This document shows positions 7,718 to 20,320 of a DNA stretch of 64,000 nt, piece by piece. The position numbers and the translations under genes were made by a program. The DNA is from Streptomyces clavifer (GTDB lineage: Bacteria > Actinomycetota > Actinomycetes > Streptomycetales > Streptomycetaceae), in assembly GCA_014651175.1 (NCBI GenBank), contig BMWJ01000013.1, positions 62,001 to 126,000 on the forward strand, read 5' to 3'. Numbering within the stretch: position 1 is the stretch's first letter; each line of letters starts with the position of its first letter. The notes beneath the pieces were generated by a model. It did no database searches and had not been told where the DNA came from. It saw nothing but the letters and a program-made list of their open reading frames with translations.

Positions 7718-9247
7718 TCAGATCTGGGACCCTCGGCCCTTCTTGACGAACGAGCCCTGAGGCAGGGCGAGTTCGATCTCCTCGCGCAGGTCCTCGATCC
7801 TGGCGTACCCGGCGAACTGGCCGGTGAGCCGGTACATCTCGCGCAGCCGGTCCCAGGTACGGTGCGACGAGGTCTCCCCCATCGACACCAGGGCGAGCCG
7901 TGCGTAGCGGTCCGCCTGCTCGGGATCGTCGGCGATGAAGCAGGCCGAGGCGAGCGAGATGTAGTCGAAGATCTTCGACCGCTGGCGGCCGTTTATCCGT
8001 AGGTCGAGTGCCTGTTTGGCATGGCGCTGTGCGGTGGTGGCGGCTGCCGGATCGTGTTCGGCCAGCGTCCGGAATGCCAGAGCCTGCATACCGTGCATGT
8101 CCGCCTCGTCGAACATCTGCATCCAGCTCGGCGGCGGCACGTCACCCTTGTCCGAGACGAACAGGTCCTCGGCCTCGCCGAGCGTGCGCCGCATCGCCTG
8201 CCCGCGGCCCATCGACGCCTGCGCCCAGGCCTCGATGGTGTGCAGCATGGCCCGGGTGCGCGGCAGGGTCTCCTCCCCGGATCCTGACTTCGCGAGCTTC
8301 ATCAGGTCCAGGGCGTCGTCCGGCCGGCCCAGATGAACCATCTGGCGTGCCGCACGGGAGAGGGCCTCACCGGCGCGGGGCCGGTCTCCGCCTTCGCGTG
8401 CCGCGTGCGCGGCGATGACGAAGTACTTCTGGGCGGTGGGTTCGAGGCCGACGTCGTGGGACATCCAGCCCGCGAGGACCGCGAGGTTGGCGGCGACACC
8501 CCAGAGCCGGCGCTGCAGGTGTTCGGGGTGGCGGTACGCGAGCATGCCTCCCACCTCGTTGAGCTGGCCCACGACGGCCTTGCGTTGGAGTCCGCCGCCC
8601 CGCGAGGCGTCCCAGGCCCGGAACACCTCGACCGAGTGCTCCAGGGCCTCGATCTCCTCGGACCCGATGGGCGCGGCCTCGTACCGGTCGAAGCCGGCGT
8701 TGTCGGCGTACAGGGGGTCGTTGAGGGATGTGTTCCGGGCCACCGGAGCGGGTTCGGAGTGAAGCCAGTCGTGCATGGCGCCGGTGAGTGCTGAGCCAGC
8801 GGCGAGCGCGGCGCCCGCGCCCACCAAGCCGCGTCGGTTGAGCATGAGGTCCATTCCCGTGAATTCGGTGAGGACCGCTGCCGTCCGTTCGGGCGCCCAC
8901 GGCAATCCGTCGGGATTCTTCTCCGTCCCGGCTTCTCGCTGTTTCCCCACACGCCCGCGCCGGCCGAACCCGAGGTCCTCGATGGTCACGACACGGCCGA
9001 GCCGCTCGGTGAACAGAGCTGCCAGCACTTCGGGCACGGGATCGCGGGGGGACTCCCCCATGTCGATCCAGCGCCGGACCCGCGAGGTGTCGGTGGCCAG
9101 TTGGAGGTGGCCCATGGCCGCCGCCTGCCTGTTCACCATTCTCGCGAGTTCACCCTTGGACCAGCCGGCCAGGCCGAACAGGTCAGAAAGGCGGGTGTTG
9201 GGTTCTCCGGTCACTTCAAGCCCCCAGGTTCTCGGCTGACTTGACAC
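7718..9247 (-). CDS. NsdA/NsdB-family regulator with TPR-like C-terminal domain
   Basis: The N-terminus (about 15-95) carries the family signature GWSKGELARMVNR followed by DTSRVRRWIDMGESPRDPVP and IEDLGFG, an HTH-like segment found in Streptomyces NsdA-type proteins. The remaining 350 residues are alpha-helical TPR-like repeats. NsdA and NsdB are known negative regulators of differentiation and antibiotic production in S. coelicolor; that this member does the same is inference. Length (509 residues) fits the family. A hydrophobic Ala/Gly stretch near residues 138-155 is typical of these proteins and need not be a membrane helix. The start is the GTG at 9247; a GTG at 9214 after GGGGG is an alternative. 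It is divergent from a TTA-containing phosphotransferase gene. Confidence 0.8.
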   Translation of the reverse strand: MSSQPRTWGLEVTGEPNTRLSDLFGLAGWSKGELARMVNRQAAAMGHLQLATDTSRVRRWIDMGESPRDPVPEVLAALFTERLGRVVTIEDLGFGRRGRVGKQREAGTEKNPDGLPWAPERTAAVLTEFTGMDLMLNRRGLVGAGAALAAGSALTGAMHDWLHSEPAPVARNTSLNDPLYADNAGFDRYEAAPIGSEEIEALEHSVEVFRAWDASRGGGLQRKAVVGQLNEVGGMLAYRHPEHLQRRLWGVAANLAVLAGWMSHDVGLEPTAQKYFVIAAHAAREGGDRPRAGEALSRAARQMVHLGRPDDALDLMKLAKSGSGEETLPRTRAMLHTIEAWAQASMGRGQAMRRTLGEAEDLFVSDKGDVPPPSWMQMFDEADMHGMQALAFRTLAEHDPAAATTAQRHAKQALDLRINGRQRSKIFDYISLASACFIADDPEQADRYARLALVSMGETSSHRTWDRLREMYRLTGQFAGYARIEDLREEIELALPQGSFVKKGRGSQI

Positions 9248-9445
9248 TAACCCCCTGTCAGATGCTGAGCGACTATTCGCCAGGCTTCGCCAGGGTCCGC
9301 CAGATGGTCTGCCACCCGCGGGCCGGTGTCAGGTAGGAAAGCGCCACCCCGCCCGGCAGCCCTCGGTACTCCCCAGGGTGCCGGACGGCCGCCGGCCGGG
9401 GCGGCGCACGCAACTTGTCGGCGCACGAAGGGATCTGTACCGCCC

Positions 9446-10579
9446 ATGTACACAGCATCGTCCTCCGTGTCCGCCCCGCCCCGGCCGCTTCGCCCCATGG
9501 GGACGGGCGGCGGGCCGTATCTCGACCCCCGCGTCGCTTCACCCGCGTCCGGCGGTCGGACCCGGCGGGCGGCGGGACCGGGCACCCAACCGCCCAGCGG
9601 AAGGCTCGACCTGTCCGGCCCCCAGGGCGCGCAGCTGAGAATGGCGATCGCCTCGGTGCACCGCATCTGTCCCGAGTTCAATCCGGTTCAGGTGCTGCGC
9701 CGCAGCGGGCGTTCCGTGCTCATCGTCGGCACGACCGGCCGCGCGACCGCGGTGGCCAAGTGCTTACTGGACCACTCCCCCGCGTGGACGGAGCGGTTCC
9801 GGCACGAAATAGCTGCATACCGCGCCTTCGTCAGGCACCGCCCGCCAGTACGGGTCCCCCGGCTCATCGCCGCGGACCCCGAGAACTGCACACTGGTGAT
9901 CGAGCGGATGCCCGGACGGGTCGCGGCGCTGACGAGGCACCCGGTGGAGGCACCACCGCGCGCGGACATCCGGGCGGCCCTCGGTGCGATCAGCCGCATC
10001 AACGCCTGGCGGCCTCCGGCCGGTCTGTTCGACGCGCCGCTGGACTACGCGTCGCGCATCGCCCGCTATCACGAGTTGGGGCTCTTCACCGACCGCGATC
10101 TGGGCGATCTGCAGAAGCTGCTGCACGGTCTGGCCCACGCGGGCGGCCGGCAGGGCATGGGCCAGTTCTGTCACGGCGACGCCCTGCTCTCCAACATCCT
10201 GCTGCCCCCGACCGGCCCGGTGCTGGTCGACTGGGAGCACGCGGGCTGGTACCTCCCGGGCTACGACCTGGCAACCCTGTGGGCGGTCCTCGGGGACGCA
10301 CCGGCGGCACGGCGTCAGATCAGCCAGCTGGCTCAGTCCAGGGGGGCGGCCTCGCGCGACGCGTTCCTGGTCAACCTGATGCTCGTACTGACGCGGGAGA
10401 TCCGTACGTACGAGACGGCTGTGCAGCGGGCCATGCGGGACGGTGCGCCTGCCGGCGGCGGGCAGGCACGGCAGGGTGTGCTCTCCTCCGGCGAGGAGCA
10501 GCGGCTGCTGCTTCGCAGGCTGCACGACGACTGCGCGATGGCCAGGCGGGCTGTGCGCGCGGCCGTGGGTACGCGCTGA
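9446..10579 (+). CDS. Aminoglycoside phosphotransferase (APH/choline kinase fold) family protein
   Basis: The 377-residue soluble protein has a disordered N-terminal 55 residues, then a small-molecule kinase fold. Visible marks are [13 protein letters not shown] (ATP-binding lysine region), [10 protein letters not shown] (hinge), the catalytic loop [13 protein letters not shown] with H243 and D245, and VLVDWEHAG (metal-binding Asp). The substrate cannot be told from sequence; a metabolite kinase is as likely as a resistance enzyme. Codon 107 is TTA (9764-9766), suggesting bldA control. GAAGGGA lies about 12 bases before the ATG at 9446; the frame extends upstream but without a good start. It is divergent from the NsdA-like gene and ends before a perfect 15-bp hairpin. 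Confidence 0.82.
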   Translation: MYTASSSVSAPPRPLRPMGTGGGPYLDPRVASPASGGRTRRAAGPGTQPPSGRLDLSGPQGAQLRMAIASVHRICPEFNPVQVLRRSGRSVLIVGTTGRATAVAKCLLDHSPAWTERFRHEIAAYRAFVRHRPPVRVPRLIAADPENCTLVIERMPGRVAALTRHPVEAPPRADIRAALGAISRINAWRPPAGLFDAPLDYASRIARYHELGLFTDRDLGDLQKLLHGLAHAGGRQGMGQFCHGDALLSNILLPPTGPVLVDWEHAGWYLPGYDLATLWAVLGDAPAARRQISQLAQSRGAASRDAFLVNLMLVLTREIRTYETAVQRAMRDGAPAGGGQARQGVLSSGEEQRLLLRRLHDDCAMARRAVRAAVGTR

Positions 10580-10613
10580 CCACGGCGGGCCGATGACCTG
10601 TCCGACGGGGGAT

Positions 10614-10657
10614 GCGCGCTGCGGGACCGGTGCCGACACACGGGTCCCGCAGCGCGC
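10614..10657. terminator. Bidirectional terminator hairpin
   Basis: A perfect 15-bp stem (10614-10628 with 10643-10657) and a 14-base loop lie between the convergent phosphotransferase and amidase genes. There is no clear U-tract, as is usual in Streptomyces. Confidence 0.8.
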
Positions 10658-10676
10658 CTCGATCAGTCGCCCGGTC

Positions 10677-12008
10677 TCAGGACCCGGCGCGCACCACATC
10701 CACGTCGGATGTCTTCACGAAGGCGATCCGGTGCCCGATCTGGACCGTCACGTACTTCTGGGTCCCCCGGAAGTAGGTGTGGTCGTACGGCTTGGACGCG
10801 TCGATCGTCGGTGCGTAGTAGTACCCGGTGGGCGCCTCGCCGCCGCCCGGGAAGGCCTGTCCGGCCTTGATCGTGTATACCAGCGGGCTGCCCACGGTCG
10901 GCTTCACGAAGTCCGTCGGGTACTCCCCCTTCGCGGGGTAGGCCACCCCGTACACCGGTACCGCGTCCTTGCCCGCCTTGGGCCGCACGATGTAGCCGGA
11001 CGTCGGGGTGGTGACCCGGGTCCCGGCCGGGGTGCGGAACCACGCCTGCTGTCCGTACCACCAGATCGCCGTCCAGCCCGGCACCCGGTCCGCCACGACG
11101 GCCTGCTGGGTGGCGCTGATCTTGCTGCCCCAGTCGGCGGCGCAGTTGGTACCGGGCGAACCGTCCGGGTGGAGTCCCGGGTCGGAGAAGAGGGGTGCGT
11201 CCGCGGAGGGCCCGGTGTGCAGCGGGACGGCGCTGCTCCCTTGGAGGGGCAGGTCCACGCTCTTCTCGCAGTCCCGGAAGGCCTGTTCGTTCTTCGCGAA
11301 GTCGGCGCTGATGGTCACCAGTTCGCTGCTGCGGGGGGCGCTGGGCACGGTCGGCCTGCCGAGCAGGGCCATGAAGCGGTTCCAGTCCCAGTAGGGCCCC
11401 GGATCCCAGTGCATGTTCTTCGTTCCGGTGGCACTGGTCGGCGGCACCCCGTCGTGCCCGAGGATGTGCTGCCGGTCGAGCGGGATGTCGTACTTAGCTG
11501 CCAGATGGCGCACGAGCCTGGCCGTGGACCGGTACATCTCCGGGGTGTACCACTTGGCGCCCTCGGCGGCCACCCCCTCCTGTTCGATGCCGATGGAGTG
11601 GGTGTTGAGGTACCAGTTGCCCGCCTGCCAGGCGACGTCCTTGTTCTTCACCATCTGCGTGACGTGGCCGTCGGACGAACGCACCACGTAGTGGGCGGAG
11701 CTCTGGTTGAGCGGGTTCTGGAAGATCTTCAGAGTGGTGTCGAAGTCGACCTCGGTGTCGTGCAGGACGATGAACTTGATGGCGTTGCTGTCGGGCCGGT
11801 CCGCCGTGTCGTAGTTGCCGTACGTGTCCTTGTCCGCCGGGTCGCCGGTCTGCTGGTAGGCCGCGGGAACCCAGTCGCAGGCGAGGCTGCGGGGGCATTC
11901 CGGCCGCACCGTGGCGGTGCCGGCCTGCGCGGCCGGGGTGAGCAGCGCGACACTCAGCGCCCCCGCGGCGGTCAGTGCGAGCGCGGTCCTGGACCTCTTG
12001 GACGTCAT
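10677..12008 (-). CDS. Secreted N-acetylmuramoyl-L-alanine amidase (Amidase_2)
   Basis: Predicted to cut the amide bond between N-acetylmuramic acid and L-Ala in peptidoglycan. The 443-residue protein has a signal peptide (about 1-29, ending PAAQA). The amidase_2 domain (about 70-225) shows FIVLHDTEVDFD, SSAHYVVRSSDGHVTQMV, SIGIEQEG and the zinc-ligand region ILGHDGVPPT followed by HWDPGPYWDW. The C-terminal half (about 260-443) is a beta-rich region with SH3-like character (AVVADRVPGWTAIWWYGQQAWF), which may bind the wall. GGAAGGG precedes the ATG at 12008. It stands as a single gene, convergent with the phosphotransferase gene. Confidence 0.9.
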   Translation of the reverse strand: MTSKRSRTALALTAAGALSVALLTPAAQAGTATVRPECPRSLACDWVPAAYQQTGDPADKDTYGNYDTADRPDSNAIKFIVLHDTEVDFDTTLKIFQNPLNQSSAHYVVRSSDGHVTQMVKNKDVAWQAGNWYLNTHSIGIEQEGVAAEGAKWYTPEMYRSTARLVRHLAAKYDIPLDRQHILGHDGVPPTSATGTKNMHWDPGPYWDWNRFMALLGRPTVPSAPRSSELVTISADFAKNEQAFRDCEKSVDLPLQGSSAVPLHTGPSADAPLFSDPGLHPDGSPGTNCAADWGSKISATQQAVVADRVPGWTAIWWYGQQAWFRTPAGTRVTTPTSGYIVRPKAGKDAVPVYGVAYPAKGEYPTDFVKPTVGSPLVYTIKAGQAFPGGGEAPTGYYYAPTIDASKPYDHTYFRGTQKYVTVQIGHRIAFVKTSDVDVVRAGS

Positions 12009-12088
12009 GACAACCCTTCCTGGGCCGGGCGTACCGGAGCCGTTCCCGGGGTGGTCCCAGCGTTCCACCGTCGGCGGACACTCTGTGA

Positions 12089-14951
<2,863 letters not shown>

Positions 14952-15042
14952 GCGCCCATGTTACGTATCCCGGCTCACGTCGCGGAGCCGGGCGCCCCCC
15001 GCCCTCCCGTTCGGATCGTGCCGGCCCGCGGGCGCGAAGTAC

Positions 15043-15444
15043 CTACCGGGACTCGGCGGCCAGCGCCTCCAGCACCTGGACGGCCTCTTCCGCACGCGCG
15101 TACGGAACGAACAGGTGGTCGTGGTGGTATCCGGCGACCACGTTGCAGCTCACCCCCGCGTCAGTCAGCGCCAGGGAGACCGCGGCCGTCAGTCCGACGG
15201 CGTCCAGGGCGGAGTGCACACGCAGCGTGATCCAGCCGGCGACGTAGTCGTACGCCAGGCCGGCTGCCACCGCCTCGGACTCGGGGAGTACGAGCGTCAT
15301 CCCCTCACGCTCGGCGACGGTGGCCACGGGGGTGACACCGGCGGGCGTCTCACCGCCCGGCACGGTCGTGAAGACGTAGCGGCCGGGGTTCAGCTCCGGT
15401 CGCATGCTGTGCAGAAGTGTTCGAAGATCGCGCTCGCCCGTCAT
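15043..15444 (-). CDS. ACT domain-containing protein
   Basis: A 133-residue protein with two ACT-like halves: the first around RYVFTTVPGGETPAGVTPVATV and EGMTLVLPE, the second around WITLRVHSALDAVGLTAAVSLALTDAGVSCNVVAGYHHDHLFVP. ACT domains bind amino acids or other small ligands and usually act as sensors. This stand-alone tandem form is common in actinomycetes, but its ligand is not known. There is no signal peptide. It lies about 90 bases after the start of the neighbouring hypothetical gene on the same strand, so the two could share a transcript. Confidence 0.8.
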   Translation of the reverse strand: MTGERDLRTLLHSMRPELNPGRYVFTTVPGGETPAGVTPVATVAEREGMTLVLPESEAVAAGLAYDYVAGWITLRVHSALDAVGLTAAVSLALTDAGVSCNVVAGYHHDHLFVPYARAEEAVQVLEALAAESR

Positions 15445-15677
15445 GGACGCCACGCTACGTCCACCGTGCCCGGGACGATGGGCGGGACCGTGCCCGGCGC
15501 ACTCCGCCCATGCCCCGAGCCGCCCTTCGCCGACGCCCGCTGCCGCGCTCCGCCGACGCCCGCCGGTGGTCGCGCCGATGCGGACAAGGCCCTGGCGAGT
15601 AAGCCATTCGGGCACGCCATGTATCCCTACGCTCACCCTGCGTGGCACCAGGGGTTGATCGCCCATAGCTTCGGCAT

Positions 15678-16760
15678 ATGAGAAGAACACACATGAAATG
15701 CCTGGTGGGTGTGACCGTCACCGCCGCCACGGTCCTCGGTACGGCGGCCGTCCCCACCAGCGCTGCCGGGCACGGTGACCACGTGGTGCGTCCGGGCACC
15801 TCCATCCAGAGCGCGGTGGACGCCGCACACCCCGGCGACAGGATCGTGATCCTGCCCGGCACGTACCGCGAGAGCGTCCTGATCACGACTCCGGGCCTGA
15901 CCCTTCGGGGCATCCGGGGCCGGACCGTGATCAAGCCGGCGGCCACCACCGCCAAGGCCGCCAACACCTGTGCCGCGGCGGGCAACGGCATCTGTGTCGT
16001 CGGCACGAAGGGCCACACCGTCGACGACGTCAGCATCCACTCCCTGACCGTCTCCGGATTCAAGAAGAGCGGCGTCTGGGCCTCCTGGACCGACGGACTC
16101 ACGGTCCGCCGGGTCACCGCTACGAAGAACGGCACCTGGGGCATCGCCCAGGAGCGTTCGACCCATGCCGCCTTCGTGCGCAACACCGCCGTCGGCAACG
16201 GCGACGCGGGCATCTTCCTCGCCAACACGGTCAGCGAGGAGGGCGGGGCCACCGACACCCGGGGGACGGAGATCCGGGAGAACGACCTGCGCGGGAACCG
16301 CATCGGCGTCACCGCCCGGCGCGTCAGGAACCTCGTCATCGACGGCAACCGGATGACCGGCAACTGCAGCGGTGTCTTCGTCGTGGGCGACGAGTCCAAG
16401 CCGGCTGCCGGGGCCATGACGATCAGCGACAACCGGATCCTGAAGGACAACAAGTTCTGCGCGGCGACCCCGCGGCTGTCTGCCATCCAGGGCTCGGGCA
16501 TCGTCCTCACCGGCAGCGAACGAACGGTCGTGCGTGCGAACGTCGTCCGGGACAACGTGGGCTCGACCCCCCTTTCCGGCGGAATCCTGCTGTTCAAGAG
16601 CCTCGTGGGCGCCCTCAACAGCGACAACACCGTCACGGGCAACCTCGTGCAGGGCAACAAGCCGGCCGACCTGGCCAACCGCGACACCACCGGCAAGGGC
16701 AACGCCTTCGTGAGCAACACGTGCGGGACGTCCGTACCGGCCGGGATGTGCGCCGAGTGA
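15678..16760 (+). CDS. Secreted right-handed parallel beta-helix (NosD-like) protein
   Basis: The 360-residue protein has a signal peptide (about 1-30, ending TSAAG). The conserved opening of secreted beta-helix proteins follows: SIQSAVDAAHPGDRIVILPGTY and VLITTPGLTLRGI. About nine PbH1 coils then repeat patterns such as NTAVGNGDAGIFL, NDLRGNRIGV, NRMTGNCSGVFV and NVVRDNVGSTPLSGGI. Four or more cysteines (CAAAGNGIC, NTCGT, MC) may form disulfides. The fold is used by polysaccharide lyases, but no catalytic residues are evident. It is probably co-transcribed with the O-methyltransferase gene 34 bases downstream, beside the spore-pigment cluster. A second in-frame ATG lies five codons in. Confidence 0.83.
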   Translation: MRRTHMKCLVGVTVTAATVLGTAAVPTSAAGHGDHVVRPGTSIQSAVDAAHPGDRIVILPGTYRESVLITTPGLTLRGIRGRTVIKPAATTAKAANTCAAAGNGICVVGTKGHTVDDVSIHSLTVSGFKKSGVWASWTDGLTVRRVTATKNGTWGIAQERSTHAAFVRNTAVGNGDAGIFLANTVSEEGGATDTRGTEIRENDLRGNRIGVTARRVRNLVIDGNRMTGNCSGVFVVGDESKPAAGAMTISDNRILKDNKFCAATPRLSAIQGSGIVLTGSERTVVRANVVRDNVGSTPLSGGILLFKSLVGALNSDNTVTGNLVQGNKPADLANRDTTGKGNAFVSNTCGTSVPAGMCAE

Positions 16761-16794
16761 TGGCGCACCGACGCACCAGGAGGAACGAGAAGGC

Positions 16795-17898
16795 ATGACC
16801 ACTGTGAGCCCCACCCCCGAAACCACCCCCGTCGTCTCCCCGCCGGCCGCGCCGCAGGCTTCCGTCGCCGCCTCCTCCGCCCCCCAGACCCCGCCCCCGG
16901 CGATGCGGCTGCGGGAGCTGGCGTTCGGAGCGGCCTGCGCCGCGGCCGTCCGTGCGGCGGCACGGCTGGGCGTCGCCGACGCGCTCGGCGCAGCACCCGC
17001 CTCGGCCGCCGAGCTCGCCCTGGCCGTGGACACCGAGCCCGTGCCGCTCCAGCGGCTGCTGCGGGCGCTGTGCTGCTACGGGATCTTCAGCGAGACCGAG
17101 GACGGGAAGTTCGTCCACACGGAGATGTCCCGGCTGCTGCGCGAGGACGACCCGAACAGCCTGCGGTACATCTCCCTGTGGTGCACGGAGCCCTGGACCT
17201 GGGAGGTCTGGCCGCGGCTCGACGACGCGGTGCGCTCCGGTACGAGCGTCTTCCAGGAGGCCTTCGGCAAGGGCTTCTTCGACTACCTCCACCAGGACGC
17301 GGGCGAGTCCGCCCACATCTTCAACCGGGCGATGACGACGTCCAGCACGCAGTCCGCGCGGGACGTGGCCGAGCTCCTCGACCTCACCGGGGTGTCCTCG
17401 GTCGCCGACATCGGCGGCGGCCAGGGACACGTGCTCGCCAGTCTGCTGGAGAAGCACCCCTCGGTCCACGGCACGCTTCTGGACCTGCCGGGCGTCGTGG
17501 CGCGCGCGGACGGCAGGCTGAGGGACGGTGGCGCACTGGCGGACCGGGTACGGATCGTGCCCGGGGACTGCCGTGAGGACATCCCGGTCGACGCGGATCT
17601 CTACATCATCAAGAACATCCTCGAGTGGGACGACGAGAGCACCCGCAGGACCCTGCGCAACGTGGTCGCCGCGGCCCGGCCCGGCGCCCGCGTCGTGATC
17701 ATCGAGAACCTCGTCGACGACACCCCGTCCATGCGGTTCACCACCGCCATGGACCTGCTGCTCCTCCTGAACGTCGGCGGCGCCAAGCACACGAGGGAGA
17801 GCCTGGTCGGCAGGATGTCCGAGGCCGGCCTGCGGATCGGCGAGGTCCGCCCGGTCAACGCGTATCTGCACGCCTTCGAGTGCGTCGTACCGGGCTGA
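16795..17898 (+). CDS. SAM-dependent O-methyltransferase
   Basis: The 367-residue protein has a Pro/Ala/Ser-rich disordered N-terminus (about 1-38), a dimerisation winged-helix region (about 40-120: LGVADALGAAP, LQRLLRALCCYGIF) and a Rossmann methyltransferase domain. SAM motif I is VADIGGGQGHVLASLLE (about residues 203-219), and YIIKNILEWDDE carries the post-motif region seen in hydroxyneurosporene- and TcmO-type O-methyltransferases. Such enzymes methylate phenolic hydroxyls of aromatic polyketides. Lying convergent to the spore-pigment operon it could tailor that pigment, but this is inferred from position. A strong AGGAGG ribosome site precedes the ATG. It ends at a perfect 20-bp hairpin. 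Confidence 0.88.
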   Translation: MTTVSPTPETTPVVSPPAAPQASVAASSAPQTPPPAMRLRELAFGAACAAAVRAAARLGVADALGAAPASAAELALAVDTEPVPLQRLLRALCCYGIFSETEDGKFVHTEMSRLLREDDPNSLRYISLWCTEPWTWEVWPRLDDAVRSGTSVFQEAFGKGFFDYLHQDAGESAHIFNRAMTTSSTQSARDVAELLDLTGVSSVADIGGGQGHVLASLLEKHPSVHGTLLDLPGVVARADGRLRDGGALADRVRIVPGDCREDIPVDADLYIIKNILEWDDESTRRTLRNVVAAARPGARVVIIENLVDDTPSMRFTTAMDLLLLLNVGGAKHTRESLVGRMSEAGLRIGEVRPVNAYLHAFECVVPG

Positions 17899-17913
17899 CG
17901 CCCGGCGCACACG

Positions 17914-17957
17914 CGATCGCCCCGGTCCGGCACCAGCGTGCCGGACCGGGGCGATCG
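17914..17957. terminator. Perfect 20-bp bidirectional terminator hairpin
   Basis: 17914-17933 pairs perfectly with 17938-17957 across a four-base loop (CAGC). It fills most of the 67 bases between the convergent methyltransferase and cyclase genes. Confidence 0.88.
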
Positions 17958-17965
17958 TCCGTGTG

Positions 17966-18295
17966 TCAGGCGCCGTCGCGCTGCCACCGGTAGAACTGCT
18001 GGGCCATCGCGTCCTTGGGACCGCGCCAGGTCAGCGGGTCGTAGGGGCTCACGAACGCGGTGAGGCGCTCGCTGACGGCCTTGAACTCCGGGTGCTCCGT
18101 CACCTTGGCGATCTCCGGGCCCGGGGGCCGGTCGGATTCGATCAGGTGCAGGTACACGTCGCCGAACTGGAACAGGGTGCGCCTGTTCACCCCCACGAGG
18201 TGGGGGAGCTCGGTGTCGTCGGAGGCCGCGAAGAGCTCGGCGATGTCCGGGGCGGACTCGGGCGCCATCCGGGCGACGATCAGTGCGTGGTGCAT
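17966..18295 (-). CDS. whiE ORFVII: TcmI-family polyketide cyclase (WhiE ORFVII type)
   Basis: The 109-residue protein is of the small dimeric ferredoxin-like TcmI cyclase family: HALIVARMAPESAPDIAELF, LVGVNRRTLFQFGDVYLHLIE and a C-terminal DPLTWRGPKDAMAQQFYRW. In type II polyketide pathways these enzymes close a later ring of the aromatic skeleton. It is the last gene of the minus-strand operon, 19 bases after the aromatase, matching the gene order of the S. coelicolor whiE locus. The ATG at 18295 has AAAGG upstream; an in-frame GTG further upstream would overlap the aromatase gene and is less likely. Confidence 0.9.
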   Translation of the reverse strand: MHHALIVARMAPESAPDIAELFAASDDTELPHLVGVNRRTLFQFGDVYLHLIESDRPPGPEIAKVTEHPEFKAVSERLTAFVSPYDPLTWRGPKDAMAQQFYRWQRDGA

Positions 18296-18314
18296 CGGGC
18301 TGCCTTTCGGGGCA

Positions 18315-19053
<739 letters not shown>

Positions 19054-19069
19054 GAGGGGCTGCTCCTTC

Positions 19070-20320
19070 TCACAGAGGGCTGTCGGTGGGGTGCCGGAGC
19101 ACCAGGGCCGCGTTCGAACCCATGAGGCCGCGGCTCAGCACCAGCGCCGTCCGCAGTTCCGCGGGGCGCGCGCGTCCGGTGACCACGTCGAGGTCGTGGC
19201 ACACCTCGAAGACGTTGGGCGTCGGCGGGATCAGACCGTGTTCCATCGCGAGTACCGCGGCGGACGTGTCCAGCACGGGTGCCCCGCAGTAGGCGCGGCC
19301 GATGCCGGTCTTGGGCGCCGTCACCGGTACGCGCCGTCCGTGCGCGCCCAGGGCGTCGGCGATGGCGAGCGCCTCGGCACGGTCGGCCGAGGGAACGCCG
19401 AGCGCGTCCGCGAAGACGACGTCGACCTCCTCCGGTGCGCAGCCGGCCTCCGCCAGCGCCCCCTCGATGGCGTGGGCCAGTCCTTCGCGGGACTGCTCCC
19501 ACCGGGACGCGCCGGTGAAGGTGGCGGCGTGGCCAGCCAGTTCGGCACGGATCCGGACTCCTCGGTCCAGGGCGGCCGTCTCCTCCTCGACCACGAGCAT
19601 CGCGCCGCCCTCGGCGGGCACGAATCCGCAGGCGTCGGAGGTGAACGGACGGTAGGCACGGGTGGGTTCGCCGCAGACGCTGAGGTCCTCGTAGCCGAGC
19701 TGGCAGACGACCGAGTACGGAGCCAGGGGTGCCTCCGCCGCGCCGACGACGACGGCGTCCGTGCCGCGCCGGATGGTGCGTGCGGCATGCATCAGGGCGT
19801 CGAGGCCGCCCGCCTCGTCGCTGGCCACGACGGCGCACGGGCCCTTGAAGCCGCCCCGGATCGAGATCTGGCCGGTGCTGGCCGCGTAGAACCAGGCGAT
19901 GGACTGGTACGGCCCGACGTAGCGGGAGCCCTGGCCCCACAGCCGTTGCAGTTCACGCTGGCCGAATTCGCCGCCACCCGAACCCGCGGCGGTCACCACG
20001 CCCACGCTGAACGGGGTGTCCTCGTAGTCGGCGCGGCCGAGCCGTGCGTCGTCCAGGGCCAGGTCGGCGGCGGCCATCGCGTAGTGCGTGAAGCGGTCGG
20101 TCTGGACGAGGTAGCGCTCCTCGATGAACGCGACCGGGTCGAAGTCCCTGACCTCGCCCGCGACACGCAGCGGAAGGTTCTCGCAGCCTTCTCTGGAGAC
20201 CAGGTCGAGGACGCTCACGCCCTCCTGCGTCTGCCTCCAGAAGGCACCGGCGCCGACACCGTTGGGGGCGACGACACCGATCCCCGTAATGACGGATCGC
20301 CGGTGTGTCCGGATACTCAT
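19070..20320 (-). CDS. whiE ORFIV: Ketosynthase beta / chain length factor (WhiE ORFIV type)
   Basis: A 416-residue thiolase-fold partner of KS-alpha that sets chain length and generates the starter by malonyl-ACP decarboxylation. The alignment to KS-alpha is clear ([15 protein letters not shown] at the start, [14 protein letters not shown] at the end), but the catalytic Cys position is residue 169 in [13 protein letters not shown] and is Glu here, where most chain length factors have Gln. The start codon overlaps the KS-alpha stop (ATGA at 20317-20320), giving translational coupling and equal expression of the heterodimer. Confidence 0.94.
   Translation of the reverse strand: MSIRTHRRSVITGIGVVAPNGVGAGAFWRQTQEGVSVLDLVSREGCENLPLRVAGEVRDFDPVAFIEERYLVQTDRFTHYAMAAADLALDDARLGRADYEDTPFSVGVVTAAGSGGGEFGQRELQRLWGQGSRYVGPYQSIAWFYAASTGQISIRGGFKGPCAVVASDEAGGLDALMHAARTIRRGTDAVVVGAAEAPLAPYSVVCQLGYEDLSVCGEPTRAYRPFTSDACGFVPAEGGAMLVVEEETAALDRGVRIRAELAGHAATFTGASRWEQSREGLAHAIEGALAEAGCAPEEVDVVFADALGVPSADRAEALAIADALGAHGRRVPVTAPKTGIGRAYCGAPVLDTSAAVLAMEHGLIPPTPNVFEVCHDLDVVTGRARPAELRTALVLSRGLMGSNAALVLRHPTDSPL

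Noticed and set aside
9446-10579. Phosphotransferase as an aminoglycoside resistance gene
   Set aside because: Only the general APH/choline kinase fold is supported. There is no linked antibiotic cluster or sequence feature defining an aminoglycoside substrate.
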